This document shows positions 8,897 through 17,383 of a DNA stretch of 64,000 nucleotides, one piece after another (the stretch's first letter is position 1; each line of letters begins with the position of its first letter). The notes below the pieces were generated by a model. The model saw only the letters and a program-made list of their open reading frames with translations, was not told the DNA's origin and made no database searches. The position numbers and the translations under genes were made by a program. This DNA comes from RBG-16-64-43 sp964353865 (GTDB lineage Bacteria > Chloroflexota > Anaerolineae > Anaerolineales > RBG-16-64-43), in NCBI GenBank assembly GCA_964353865.1, contig CAYGXJ010000004.1, forward strand, positions 1 to 64,000, in the 5' to 3' direction.

Positions 8897-10656
8897 CGAT
8901 GGCCGAACGCTTGGATCGGGTGATCCAAGCGAAATTCCCGTGGCTGTTTGCCGTGGTCATCGCCATTGCCATCGCATTGCGTTTGCCGGCTCTTTCCGCG
9001 CCGCTGCTCGACGACCTGGAGGCCCGCCACGGGTTCGCTGCGGTCGAACTTGCCGCTCGCCGGCCTGCGCCGTCGGGGTTGGCCGACAGCGCGGCCTATG
9101 CCGCGCTGAGCGCCATGGTCTTCTCGATCGCGGGTGCGTCGACCGCCAACGCGCGGATTCTGCCCGCGGTGGCGGGTGTGCTTTTGGCCGGTTCGGCGCT
9201 CGTCCTGCGCCAGAGGCTCGGATCGACCCTGACCCTGGCGGCCGCCTTGCTGCTGGCCCTCTCGCCGGCCTCGGCCGCTCTCTCGCGAACGGCCGACGGC
9301 GCGATCTTGGGCGGCCTTGGATTCGGGCTGCTGGTTGTGCTGCTGTATGGCCAGCAAGTGGGCCAGCGTTCGTGGTTGGCCGGAGGCGTGCTGGGGTGGA
9401 TGGTCGCCGCCGGCCCAGTCGGGCTGGGCGGCATTCTGGTCGTGCTGGCCGCCTCGGCGGCAGAGCAGGTGCTGGCCGGGCGCTGGCGGGGTGCGCCCGG
9501 TCACTCCCATGCATGGCAGCAACTCGGGCAGGCGGCTGGCACTCCGGGTTTTTGGGTGGGCAGCGTGGTAGCGGGCATCACCGCATCGACGGCACTCATC
9601 TTTCCAGGCGGCGTGGGAACGCTGGGGCAAGGGCTGGCTGCCTGGGGCCGGTCGTTCGCGTTCGCCGGATCAACCGGCCTGGGGCAGGCACTGCTGCTTG
9701 TGATCGGCTACGAAACGCTGGCTCTGGCATTTGCCATCGCCGCGGCGCGGGTCTTCCTCAAATCGCCCGACCTTGGGCTGTTCATTCCGCTGCTCGCGGT
9801 AGCGGCACTGGTCTACTTGTTTGCCCGGCCCGGCCGTCTCGAGGGTGATGCGCTGCTGGTCGTCATCCCGCTCGTCATCATGGCGGCGGTCGGCTTGCGC
9901 GAAGTGCTGACGTTGCTCTCGCCCGAAACGCTCAACGGCGTCATCGCGCTGGAGATCGCGCTGATCCTCGGCCTGGGAGTGTTTGCCTATCAGAGCCTCA
10001 CCGCCTACGCCGTGCAGCCGGACCTGCCGACCTACGGCACGTTGCGCCTGGCGTTGGGCGGCGTTGCCATTCTGGGCATCTTCCTGGTTGCGGGGCTGTT
10101 CGCGACGGGCTGGTCGGGAAACGTGGCCGGAGCGGTTGGCGGGTTAGGCGTCGGGCTGGCCGCCATGTTGCTCGTCGGCGAACTCTCGGCGGTGTGGGGT
10201 GTGAGCTTCTCGCGCCGGACGAATGGCAACGAGCTGTGGTGGGAGTCTACCTCCCCGCGTGAACTCAACCTGCTGGTCGCATCCGTCGAGGAGATCTCGG
10301 CGCACGTCACCGGCACGCCCAATGAGGTGGCGGTGATCCTTCAGGGAGATCGCTACACCGCACTCGGGTGGGCTTTCAAGGATTTCATCCGCCTCCAATT
10401 CGTGGAACAGCCTTCGCGCGTGTCGGACCCGATGGTGTATATCGCACCGCTCCTCGGCGATGCGGGAAGTGAGGCCATGCCGGAGTTGGCCGCCAACTAT
10501 GCGGGTCAGGGGCTGACCGTGCGCGAACGACGCGCGTGGCACGGGCTGCCTGCCGAGCCCATCGGCTGGTGGCTGTACCGCATGGGCCCGGTGACACGCG
10601 ACCGAGTAATCCTGTGGGCGCGCGAGGATGTGCAATTCCCTCCTGCGCAACCGTAG
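8893..10656 (+). CDS. Membrane glycosyltransferase-like protein, possibly TIGR03663/Agl23-like
   Basis: This 587-residue membrane protein starts at ATG 8893 inside the stop region of the upstream YYY gene (ATGA overlap). It has about twelve hydrophobic segments. The first extracellular loop carries LLDDLEARHGF, whose acidic pair sits where family-39-type enzymes keep their catalytic acids. In Chloroflexi and archaea, YYY-family proteins are commonly encoded beside a second membrane family of this general type (TIGR03663, called flippase-associated Agl23 in some databases), and the context fits that pairing. I cannot confirm membership by eye. The soluble C-terminal ~130 residues contain a conserved-looking GDRYTALGWAFKDF segment. 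Confidence 0.65.
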   Translation: MTMAERLDRVIQAKFPWLFAVVIAIAIALRLPALSAPLLDDLEARHGFAAVELAARRPAPSGLADSAAYAALSAMVFSIAGASTANARILPAVAGVLLAGSALVLRQRLGSTLTLAAALLLALSPASAALSRTADGAILGGLGFGLLVVLLYGQQVGQRSWLAGGVLGWMVAAGPVGLGGILVVLAASAAEQVLAGRWRGAPGHSHAWQQLGQAAGTPGFWVGSVVAGITASTALIFPGGVGTLGQGLAAWGRSFAFAGSTGLGQALLLVIGYETLALAFAIAAARVFLKSPDLGLFIPLLAVAALVYLFARPGRLEGDALLVVIPLVIMAAVGLREVLTLLSPETLNGVIALEIALILGLGVFAYQSLTAYAVQPDLPTYGTLRLALGGVAILGIFLVAGLFATGWSGNVAGAVGGLGVGLAAMLLVGELSAVWGVSFSRRTNGNELWWESTSPRELNLLVASVEEISAHVTGTPNEVAVILQGDRYTALGWAFKDFIRLQFVEQPSRVSDPMVYIAPLLGDAGSEAMPELAANYAGQGLTVRERRAWHGLPAEPIGWWLYRMGPVTRDRVILWAREDVQFPPAQP

Positions 10657-10859
10657 TAGCGGAGAGAAGTGCAGGAGCGTGGAGTCGCCACGGCGCACCG
10701 CCAAGTGGGTGAGGGGACCCACGCGCCTTTCGAATCGATGATGGAATTCGAATCCGCGACCCCAAGGGGCACGGTCTATCGCGCGGTTGAACTCCGCTGC
10801 TGGGCCCATGGCTCTCATCCGACGTCTGCCCTGCAAGGGAAAGGCCTCGACCTCCGTGC

Positions 10860-11603
10860 ATGATCATCGCGATTGATGGGACCTCTGCCTCGGGCAAAAC
10901 GACTCTCGCCCGCCGGTTGGCTGCACGCCTGGGCTACCTGTATTTTGACACCGGCGTGATGTACCGCGCCCTCACCCTGGCTGCTCTTCGTCAAGGGCTG
11001 AGCATGAGCGACGAGTCCGCACTGTCGTCCCTGGCCGCGGGCATTACCATTGACGTTACATCGCCGACCGCCTCGGACGGGCGGCCGTGCACGGTCTTGC
11101 TGGACGGGGAAGACGTCACCTGGACCATCCGCTCTCCCGAGGTGGACGACAGCGTTTCGCAAGCCTCGATCTACCCCGGGGTGCGCTCGGCGCTCACCGT
11201 GCAGCAACGGCGCATCGGCCTGCGCGGGCGAGTGGTCATGGTGGGACGCGATATCGGTACTGTGGTCTTGCCCGAAGCCGAGTTGAAGTTCTTTATGACC
11301 GCCTCCCTCGAAGAGCGAGCCCGCAGGCGGCTTGCGGAATTAGCTCTCCTTGGGGAGATCGTTGGGCTTGCGGAGGTCGAACGCTCGCTCGGGGAGCGCG
11401 ATCGCATCGACAGCCAGCGCGCCGTGGCACCCCTGCGAGCCGCGCCGGATGCCGTCGTTGTTGACACGACCCATCTTTCGGCCAAGTCGGTTCTGGATTT
11501 GGCCCTGGATCTGGTCGCCAAGCGGGAGCGGGCAGCGCGGGCGAAGAACGCGCCTGGACATGCAGGCCGGGGTGAGAGCGGCGGAGTTGAGGAAGAAGCA
11601 TGA
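10860..11603 (+). CDS. cmk: Cytidylate kinase
   Basis: This 247-residue cytosolic enzyme phosphorylates CMP and dCMP with ATP. The N-terminal P-loop reads GTSASGKTT, followed by YFDTGVMYRALTLAAL, a typical CMP-kinase region. VGRDIGTVVLPEA contains the GRDIGT signature, and the lid region has EERARRRLAEL. The last ~30 residues are a basic, low-complexity tail beyond the usual ~225-residue length. The ATG at 10860 lacks a close Shine-Dalgarno match (AAGGGAAAGG ends about 16 bases upstream). The gene ends in an ATGA overlap with plsC, an arrangement also known from other bacteria in which cmk precedes membrane-lipid genes. The 203 bases before it hold no gene; they contain only a short TTCGAAT/ATTCGAA dyad at 10729-10752. 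Confidence 0.95.
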   Translation: MIIAIDGTSASGKTTLARRLAARLGYLYFDTGVMYRALTLAALRQGLSMSDESALSSLAAGITIDVTSPTASDGRPCTVLLDGEDVTWTIRSPEVDDSVSQASIYPGVRSALTVQQRRIGLRGRVVMVGRDIGTVVLPEAELKFFMTASLEERARRRLAELALLGEIVGLAEVERSLGERDRIDSQRAVAPLRAAPDAVVVDTTHLSAKSVLDLALDLVAKRERAARAKNAPGHAGRGESGGVEEEA

Positions 11604-12400
11604 AGGCTGACTGGACCCGGCCCGCCCGCGAGCGCCACGCGTGGGGGACGCGGCCGTATCGCCACGCGGACTTCGCCGGGGTGCGCAGCGCCATGCGCTT
11701 CCTGCTGCGCGCGGTTGCCTGGCGCATCCTGGTGCGAATCGAATCGGTCGTGGGGCTCGAGAATATCCCTCCCGTCGGCGCTGCTGTCATTGCCATCAAC
11801 CATATCGCCCTGGTCGATCCCATCGTGGTCCTGGGTCTCGTACCGCGCGTGATCGTGCCGCTGGCCAAGATTGAAGTGTATTCATACCCCGTCGTAGGCA
11901 TTCTGCCGCGCATGTACGGGGTCATCCCGGTGCGGCGAGGCGAGTTCGACCGCCGGGCGCTGGACATGGCGCAGGAGGTCTTGCGCGCCGGGGAGATCGT
12001 CCTGGTCGCTCCGGAAGGCACACGCAGCACGGCGATGCAGCCCGGCAAGGAGGGGCTGGCGTTCCTCGCTGCACGGACCCAGGCGCAGATCATTCCGGTG
12101 GGTGTGGATGGCACGCTAGGTTACCCCTCGATCAATCCGCACCGATGGCGGCAGGGCGGGGCGCGGATCACGGTTGGCGCTCCGTTCCGCTATCGGCCGA
12201 TGGAGGGCCGCATGACTCGCGAGCGCCTGCGGCTGATGACCGATGAGGCCATGTACCGCGTGGCTGAGCTCGTGCCGCCCAATCGGCGTGGGGTGTACGC
12301 CGACCTGACCCGCGCCAGCACCGAGACGATCGAGCCCGTGCCGCGCGTCTGGCTTGTGGCGCCGAGCCCACGCGAGGCTCCGCCGGCGAACGCCGGATGA
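11600..12400 (+). CDS. plsC: 1-acyl-sn-glycerol-3-phosphate acyltransferase family protein
   Basis: The 266-residue PlsC-family acyltransferase transfers an acyl chain to lysophosphatidic acid to make phosphatidic acid at the cytoplasmic membrane. The catalytic HX4D block is seen as NHIALVDP (about residues 67-74), and the substrate-binding block as PEGTRST (about 138-144). An N-terminal hydrophobic stretch around residues 33-50 probably anchors it. It overlaps cmk by four bases. The exact acyl acceptor cannot be read from sequence, so another lysophospholipid remains possible. Confidence 0.9.
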   Translation: MKADWTRPARERHAWGTRPYRHADFAGVRSAMRFLLRAVAWRILVRIESVVGLENIPPVGAAVIAINHIALVDPIVVLGLVPRVIVPLAKIEVYSYPVVGILPRMYGVIPVRRGEFDRRALDMAQEVLRAGEIVLVAPEGTRSTAMQPGKEGLAFLAARTQAQIIPVGVDGTLGYPSINPHRWRQGGARITVGAPFRYRPMEGRMTRERLRLMTDEAMYRVAELVPPNRRGVYADLTRASTETIEPVPRVWLVAPSPREAPPANAG

Positions 12401-12484
12401 ACGGTTTCGCGCACGCCACAATCATCATCCATCCTGCTTCATCCCCAATTCCGAAGGGCCTCCTCGCGCCGCCGGAGCCGAGGA

Positions 12485-13915
12485 ATGAGTGAGACTCCCC
12501 GGCCGGCGGAGAAGGCAGGCCGGGTCGCGGCGGTCGAGCCCGGCAGCCTGGGAGCCCGTTTGGGGCTGGGCCCGGGTGATCGGATCCTGCGCGTCAATAG
12601 CCAGGCGGTCGAGGATGTGATCGACGTGCAGTTCTATGCGGCCGAAGACCGGGTCGAGATCGAATGGATGCGCGGCGAGGACGAGAGGCAGGCGGGCGCG
12701 GCGCGCCGGGCGGGAGAGCCACTGGGGATCGAATTCGAGCATCCCACATTCGATACCGACATCCGCCGCTGCAACAATCTATGTCCCTTCTGCTTTGTCT
12801 TGCAGACCCCGCCGCGTATGCGGCGTACCCTCTCCATCAAGGACGACGACTATCGCTATTCATTCCTGTACGGCCATTTCGTCACCCTGACCAATTTGGC
12901 GCTGCACGATTGGGAGCGCATCCTTCAGCAGCGCTTGTCCCCGCTCTACGTCTCCGTGCATGCCACCGAGTTGGCGGTGCGCCGTGCGTGCCTCTCGAAC
13001 CCGGCCGCACCCGACGTGCTCGACCAGCTGAAGCGGCTGGCGGAGGCGCACATCGAAACGCACACCCAGATCGTGCTGACGCCCGAGCTCAACGACGGCC
13101 CGCATCTCGATCGGTCGCTGGATGACCTGGCCGGGCTCTTTCCGTGGGTGCGCTCGTGCAGCGTGGTGCCGGTGGGGCTCACGCGCCATCACAAGTACGG
13201 GCGGCGAGTTTCCAGCGCCGCCGAATGCCTAGAGGTCGTGCATCAGGTCGAGGGCTGGCAGAGCCGCTTCCGCGAGCGGCTCGGCTCGCGCTTCGCCTTT
13301 CTCACGGATGAGTGGTACCTGGCCACCGGACTGACGGTGCCCGCCGCCACGGAGTACGAGGACCTCGACCTTCGCGAAAACGGCCTGGGCATGGTGCGCG
13401 CCGTGCTGGACGAGTGGGCCGGCGTGCGCGAGACCTTGGCGGCGCAGGCGGCCGGGGTGCGTGGGCGACGCGCCACGCTGGTGACCGCGCCTCTTTTTGC
13501 TCCGACGCTGCAACGCATGACGGACGAGTTCAATGAGCGGGCTGGGACGCAGTTCGAGGTCGTGGTCGTGGCCAACGGGCGCATGGGTCCATCGGTCACG
13601 GTGGCCGGTTTGATGATGGGCGAAGAGGTCCTAGGCGCGCTGCACGCGAGGGAGTTGGGCGAAACCGTCATTCTGCCTCGCCTGATGTTCGATCATCCGC
13701 TGCTGGTCAGCCTGGATGATGTCTCCCCGTTGCGCGTCGCCCGCGAACTCGGCGTGCCGGTCGTACTCGTCGACGGCATGGGCGATGTGCTTGACGCGCT
13801 GCGAGGTGAGAGCCCCTTGCTGATCCGCCCCGACTACGAGACGGTTCCACCGGCCGTGCTGCGGGCGGGGGGCTGGGCGGTCGAGAAGTACCTGCTTCCG
13901 GAGATTGGATCCTGA
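12485..13915 (+). CDS. PDZ and radical-SAM DUF512-family iron-sulfur protein
   Basis: The 476-residue soluble protein begins with a PDZ-like domain (about residues 12-70, GARLGLGPGDRILRVN). It continues with RRCNNLCPFCF, a CX3CX2C cluster motif at about residues 96-103, as in radical-SAM enzymes. The rest matches the DUF512 family of putative Fe-S oxidoreductases, including FLTDEWYLATG and VPVGLTRHHKYG. Some Firmicutes relatives lie near the GTPase gene der. The substrate is unknown. Here it follows cmk and plsC after 84 bases. A short GC stem (13922-13943) lies between it and the converging histidine kinase gene. Confidence 0.88.
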   Translation: MSETPRPAEKAGRVAAVEPGSLGARLGLGPGDRILRVNSQAVEDVIDVQFYAAEDRVEIEWMRGEDERQAGAARRAGEPLGIEFEHPTFDTDIRRCNNLCPFCFVLQTPPRMRRTLSIKDDDYRYSFLYGHFVTLTNLALHDWERILQQRLSPLYVSVHATELAVRRACLSNPAAPDVLDQLKRLAEAHIETHTQIVLTPELNDGPHLDRSLDDLAGLFPWVRSCSVVPVGLTRHHKYGRRVSSAAECLEVVHQVEGWQSRFRERLGSRFAFLTDEWYLATGLTVPAATEYEDLDLRENGLGMVRAVLDEWAGVRETLAAQAAGVRGRRATLVTAPLFAPTLQRMTDEFNERAGTQFEVVVVANGRMGPSVTVAGLMMGEEVLGALHARELGETVILPRLMFDHPLLVSLDDVSPLRVARELGVPVVLVDGMGDVLDALRGESPLLIRPDYETVPPAVLRAGGWAVEKYLLPEIGS

Positions 13916-13921
13916 TGCAAA

Positions 13922-13943
13922 CGGCCCCTGGGTGCGGGGGCCG
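13922..13943. terminator. Possible GC-rich hairpin between convergent genes
   Basis: CGGCCCC and GGGGCCG form a perfect 7-bp stem with an eight-base loop, seven bases after the DUF512 stop and before the stop of the opposing histidine kinase. Neither strand has a proper T tract after the stem, so termination activity is uncertain. Confidence 0.35.
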
Positions 13944-13982
13944 CCTTGTCAAGCGTGGAAGATCCTATCGAATGCGCCGAGC

Positions 13983-15269
13983 TCAACCGGGCAGGCGGCC
14001 GGCGACGTTCCCCAGCGGAAGAACAACTCTGAACTCCGATCCCTGGCCCGGCTGGCTTTCAACCTCAATCCGCCCCCGATGGCTTTCCACGATGTGCCGG
14101 GCGATGTACAGCCCCAGCCCGGTCCCCTGAGCGCGTTGTTCGCCTTCCTTCGCCCGGTAGAACCTTTCAAAAATGTGCGGCAAGCTCTCGGAGGCGATTC
14201 CCGGTCCGCTGTCGGCCACTTCGATAGAGCAACTCTCGCCCTCGCCTTGAGGTGCGCCCGCGTTGCGCCGGGCGCGCAAGGTCACTTGCCCCCCGGGCGA
14301 GTTGTACTTTACGGCGTTGCTGAGCAAGTTGAGGATGACTTGCTTGATGCGCACGCGGTCGGCGTACAAGTCCAATCCTTCCGGGTCGAATTGGCGAACG
14401 AACTTGAGCCCGTTGCCGTGCATGAGAGGCATGACGATTTCCGCGCACTCGGCCAGGAGCGGGATGAGCGAGAAGCGCGTGGGTTGAAAGCGGGCGCGTC
14501 CCGCTTCCAGGCGGGCCAGGTCGAGGAATTCATCGGCCAACTCGTTGAGCCGCGCTATCTCCTGGCGCAGGCTGCTCAATACCGAGTGGCGCTGGATTTC
14601 GCCCAGGTCGGATCGGTCGAGCAGGGCGGCCGCGGTTCCCAGGGCGGTGAGCGGTGTGCGAATCTCGTGCACCAGCTCGGCGATCAGGTCACTCTGCTCG
14701 AACAAGCGCATGTTCTCGACCGCCACCGCGGCCTGCCCGGCCAGGGCCTCGAGTGTGGCCATATCCTCCGGGCTGAACTGGCCTCCCGAACGGTTGATGG
14801 CCTCCAACACACCGATGCACACGTCCTTGCTTACCAACGGCAGCGCGGCGAAGGATTGCGGGTAGGCAGGAGCCAGAAGAGCCACTTCGTAGTAACGCAG
14901 GGAACTCTGCGTCGTGGGGCGCTGGAGCGCCTCGCTCGCAAGGACAATCGACTCGCCGCGCGCAAGCACTTGTCCCGCCAGGCTGCTTTCCACAGGGAAT
15001 TCGCGTACGCGCAACCGGGCCAAGCCGGGGTGGGTGGTTGCGCCCACCTGCAACTCGCCCGACAGCGGATCGCGCAAGAGGACCACGGCGCCTTCGCATT
15101 CGACCAGCCGAGTGGCGGCCAACGCCACGCGTTCGAGCAGGTCGTTGAGATGCAGGGCCGAGGTCAGATCGCGCACCAGGTCCAGCAACTGGGCGTAGCG
15201 CCGCACGAGCACCTGATAGTTGCGGATGGCGGTGTCGTGCCCGACGGAAGAGGCATCAAGCGTTGTCAT
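13983..15269 (-). CDS. Soluble GAF-domain sensor histidine kinase
   Basis: The 428-residue cytosolic sensor kinase has no membrane segment. A GAF-type sensory domain spans roughly residues 35-180. It is followed by a dimerisation domain with the phospho-acceptor in ELVHEIRTPL (His near residue 200). The C-terminal ATPase domain has an N box (LLSNAVKYNSPGG), a G1 box (DSGPGIA) and a G2 box (GTGLGLYIARHI). I choose the ATG at 15269 over a TTG 60 bases upstream because homology begins there; it overlaps the end of the Sir2 gene by 14 bases. It is the third gene of an operon led by a response-regulator/ParA protein, which is a plausible phosphotransfer partner. Confidence 0.88.
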   Translation of the reverse strand: MTTLDASSVGHDTAIRNYQVLVRRYAQLLDLVRDLTSALHLNDLLERVALAATRLVECEGAVVLLRDPLSGELQVGATTHPGLARLRVREFPVESSLAGQVLARGESIVLASEALQRPTTQSSLRYYEVALLAPAYPQSFAALPLVSKDVCIGVLEAINRSGGQFSPEDMATLEALAGQAAVAVENMRLFEQSDLIAELVHEIRTPLTALGTAAALLDRSDLGEIQRHSVLSSLRQEIARLNELADEFLDLARLEAGRARFQPTRFSLIPLLAECAEIVMPLMHGNGLKFVRQFDPEGLDLYADRVRIKQVILNLLSNAVKYNSPGGQVTLRARRNAGAPQGEGESCSIEVADSGPGIASESLPHIFERFYRAKEGEQRAQGTGLGLYIARHIVESHRGRIEVESQPGQGSEFRVVLPLGNVAGRLPG

Positions 15270-16047
15270 GAAGGGCCAGGCGGACCAGTGTGGGCAAGGT
15301 GAGGGCCACGTCCTCGTGAAGGACCACATCTGCCCGCTCGTCCAGATAGGTGGGAATGCGATTGAAAATGATCAGATGCGCACCGCGCTCGATTCCCTCA
15401 AGCGGCAGCGACGCGGCCGGAACCACCTCCAAGGACGACCCGGCGACCAGGATGAGTTCTGCGCGGCGGAACTCGCGGCGCGCCTCATCCAGCGTGGCGC
15501 GCGGCAGTTGTTCACCGAAAAGGATGACGTCTGGCTTGAGCACTCCGCCGCAGCGGACACACCGCGGGAGGGCGCCCGGTGTTCGCAACGCCGCGAGAAC
15601 CTCCTCGGATCCGGTCTGGCGGTAGCAGGATCCGCAGGTTGCGCTGTCCAACGTGCCGTGCAGGCAAAGAATGCGACGCGAGCCCGCACGCTGGTGGAGC
15701 CCGTCGATATTCTGGGTCACGAGACATTGCAGGCGCCCTGCGCTCTCCAGTTCCGCGAGGGCGCGGTGGGCCGGGTTCGGTTCAGCCGCGAACCATCCGC
15801 CCATGAGAGTGCGCACCCACTCATAGAACTGGTGCGGGCTGTAGCGGAAGGTGGTCAGCGAGGCGGCTGCCGCCGGATCGTAGCGCTCCCACAGGCCGCT
15901 GCCCGGGGTGCGAAAATCGGGGATCCCCGATGGGGTGGAAATGCCCGCCCCGGTAAGTGCAACCGTGTGGTGCGAGGTGAAGATCAGACGAGCGGCCTGA
16001 CGATATGCGTGTTCGGTCCGCTCCGTTGTGGCGGAGCCAACGGTCAT
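15256..16047 (-). CDS. Sir2-family NAD-dependent protein deacylase
   Basis: The 263-residue sirtuin removes acyl groups from lysine using NAD+. Its Rossmann motif is GAGISTPSGIPDFR (about residues 34-47), the catalytic block is TQNIDGLHQRAGS, and the catalytic histidine lies in CLHGTL. A zinc site of two cysteine pairs is complete (TCGSC and CVRCGG). The C-terminal NAD-binding motif is VAGSSLEVVP. The ATG start overlaps the stop of the upstream regulator-ATPase by four bases (ATGA), and its own end overlaps the downstream histidine kinase. A deacylase translationally coupled to two-component genes is unusual and suggests control of a signalling protein, but that is inference. Confidence 0.93.
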   Translation of the reverse strand: MTVGSATTERTEHAYRQAARLIFTSHHTVALTGAGISTPSGIPDFRTPGSGLWERYDPAAAASLTTFRYSPHQFYEWVRTLMGGWFAAEPNPAHRALAELESAGRLQCLVTQNIDGLHQRAGSRRILCLHGTLDSATCGSCYRQTGSEEVLAALRTPGALPRCVRCGGVLKPDVILFGEQLPRATLDEARREFRRAELILVAGSSLEVVPAASLPLEGIERGAHLIIFNRIPTYLDERADVVLHEDVALTLPTLVRLALHDNA

Positions 16048-17186
16048 TCCGCGCCTTTGGCAATCAGGCGGTCAGTCAGTTGGCGCAGTTGATCAGATAT
16101 AAGCGCGTTCGGGTCGCGCACCACGATGGGCACGCCCGATTCGGCCGACTGGAAGGCGAGCTCCGGCGCAGGCGTGATCGTGACGATGGCCGGCTTGCCG
16201 ATCATCTCCTCGATCTTGGAGCGGGCCAGTTGCAAGCTCGAGCGTTCGCGATTGGCGAGCAGGAAATCGATCTTGTTGCGGGCGATACCCGTGGCTTCCA
16301 TGTCGGCCATGAGCGCGCGCGCCATGAGCACGGTGTAGCGAAGAGGCTCCACCAGGATGAGTATCTGATCGGCCACCGCCAGCACGCGCAACGTTGCAGC
16401 GGAGAAGCCGCTGCCGCAATCGAGTATCAGGTGGTTGCACATGGTCGCCAGGCGGCGGACGAGGGCTTCTACTCGCTCAGCATCCTTGAGCAACACGTAG
16501 TCGTGCGGTTCGGCCGAGCCCAGCAGCATGCGCGCGCCGCTCGAATGCGTGACCAGCTCTTTTTCAATCGTCCGAGCGTCAAGTTCCTCGCGCGGCTTCT
16601 GCAGCAGCACCGACAGGCCGGAAGGGCGGGAAATGCCCAGCAGAAAGCCGGCGATGCCCTGCCCCGGCCGCAGCTCGCACAAGATGACATCCTGGCGCTT
16701 GGCGGCCATGCCGACCGCAACATTAACCGCAATGGTGGTGGTCCCGAGCCCGCCCTTGGCGCCAATAAAGGCTGTGACCCGGCTGCGCTTGGTTCCGCCG
16801 GCCGGCGCCGCCGGCCGCGAACGGCCGAGAAGTGCTTTGACGTGTGCCAGGAGTTCGGCCGGGTGGGTGGGTTTGGGCAGGTAGTCGTCGGCACCCGCTT
16901 CGAAGCCCTGGACCTTGTCGTCCACTTGGGCCTTGGCGGTGAACATCAGGATGGGGACTGAAGCGAAAAGTGGGTCTGCCCGCAGCCGACGGGCGACTTC
17001 AAAACCGTCGAGGTCGGGCATCATCACGTCAAGCAGGATCAGGTCCGGGCGATCGCTGGCGGCCTTGCTCAACGCCTGGGTGCCGTTGATGGCGGCCACG
17101 ATCGAGTACCCCCGCCGCTGGAGCATCATCCCCACCAGCTTCAGGGTGTCGAGATCGTCGTCGACGATGAGGATCTTCTCGGGCAT
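16044..17186 (-). CDS. Response regulator fused to a ParA/CpaE-type ATPase
   Basis: The 380-residue protein starts at ATG 17186, seven bases after GGGAGG. Residues 1-120 are a receiver domain with VDDD near the N-terminus, the phosphorylatable Asp in LLDVMMPDLDG (about residue 52) and the switch lysine in YLPKP. From about residue 138 follows a MinD/ParA-type ATPase with the deviant Walker A GAKGGLGTTT and a second ATPase motif in HLILDCGSGFS. This architecture resembles CpaE/TadZ localisation factors of Flp/Tad pili, but no pilus genes are visible here. An alternative long start upstream would run through its promoter. It heads the operon with sir2 and a histidine kinase. Confidence 0.9.
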   Translation of the reverse strand: MPEKILIVDDDLDTLKLVGMMLQRRGYSIVAAINGTQALSKAASDRPDLILLDVMMPDLDGFEVARRLRADPLFASVPILMFTAKAQVDDKVQGFEAGADDYLPKPTHPAELLAHVKALLGRSRPAAPAGGTKRSRVTAFIGAKGGLGTTTIAVNVAVGMAAKRQDVILCELRPGQGIAGFLLGISRPSGLSVLLQKPREELDARTIEKELVTHSSGARMLLGSAEPHDYVLLKDAERVEALVRRLATMCNHLILDCGSGFSAATLRVLAVADQILILVEPLRYTVLMARALMADMEATGIARNKIDFLLANRERSSLQLARSKIEEMIGKPAIVTITPAPELAFQSAESGVPIVVRDPNALISDQLRQLTDRLIAKGAE

Positions 17187-17211
17187 GCCTGGCCTCCCGG
17201 CGAGGGTTTCT

Positions 17212-17240
17212 AGTCTAGCATAATCGTCTGCGCCCGACAA
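17212..17240 (-). promoter_or_regulatory. Sigma70-type promoter of the regulator-sir2-kinase operon
   Basis: On the minus strand TTGTCG is separated by 17 bases from TAGACT, and the -10 is extended by TGC. The predicted start gives a leader of about 20 bases that includes the GGGAGG ribosome site. Confidence 0.65.
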
Positions 17241-17246
17241 GTCGGT

Positions 17247-17276
17247 CGGGTCGGCTCGGGTCGGCGGTCGGGTCGG
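17247..17276. repeat. Three CGGGTCGG direct repeats in the divergent intergenic region
   Basis: CGGGTCGG occurs at 17247-17254, 17257-17264 and 17269-17276, spaced 10 and 12 bases start to start, close to one helical turn. They lie just upstream of the leftward operon promoter and between two divergent signalling transcription units, so a binding site for a regulator is possible. Low sequence complexity is the alternative explanation. Confidence 0.45.
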
Positions 17277-17305
17277 CCGAGCCGATGCCATCTGAGTCGC
17301 GGTCT

Positions 17306-17311
17306 TATAAT
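17306..17311 (+). promoter_or_regulatory. TATAAT -10 element upstream of the membrane histidine kinase
   Basis: A perfect TATAAT lies 73 bases before the ATG at 17384. No good -35 hexamer is seen at 16-18 bases, so activity may depend on an activator. Confidence 0.45.
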
Positions 17312-17383
17312 CAAGGTCGCACGGCGCGCACCGCCTCAAGTCCTTGCGCCGGCCTACGTCGGCTGGAATTCCGGGGAGCGTTG

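Noticed and set aside
10729..10752. TTCGAAT/ATTCGAA dyad that looks like a tRNA T-arm region
   Set aside because: No acceptor, D or anticodon stems can be drawn around it, so it is not a tRNA or a tRNA remnant.
13905..15302. A 465-codon plus-strand frame opposite the soluble histidine kinase
   Set aside because: It is an antisense shadow caused by high GC content; the minus strand carries all kinase motifs and the shadow has low-complexity, unfamily-like sequence.
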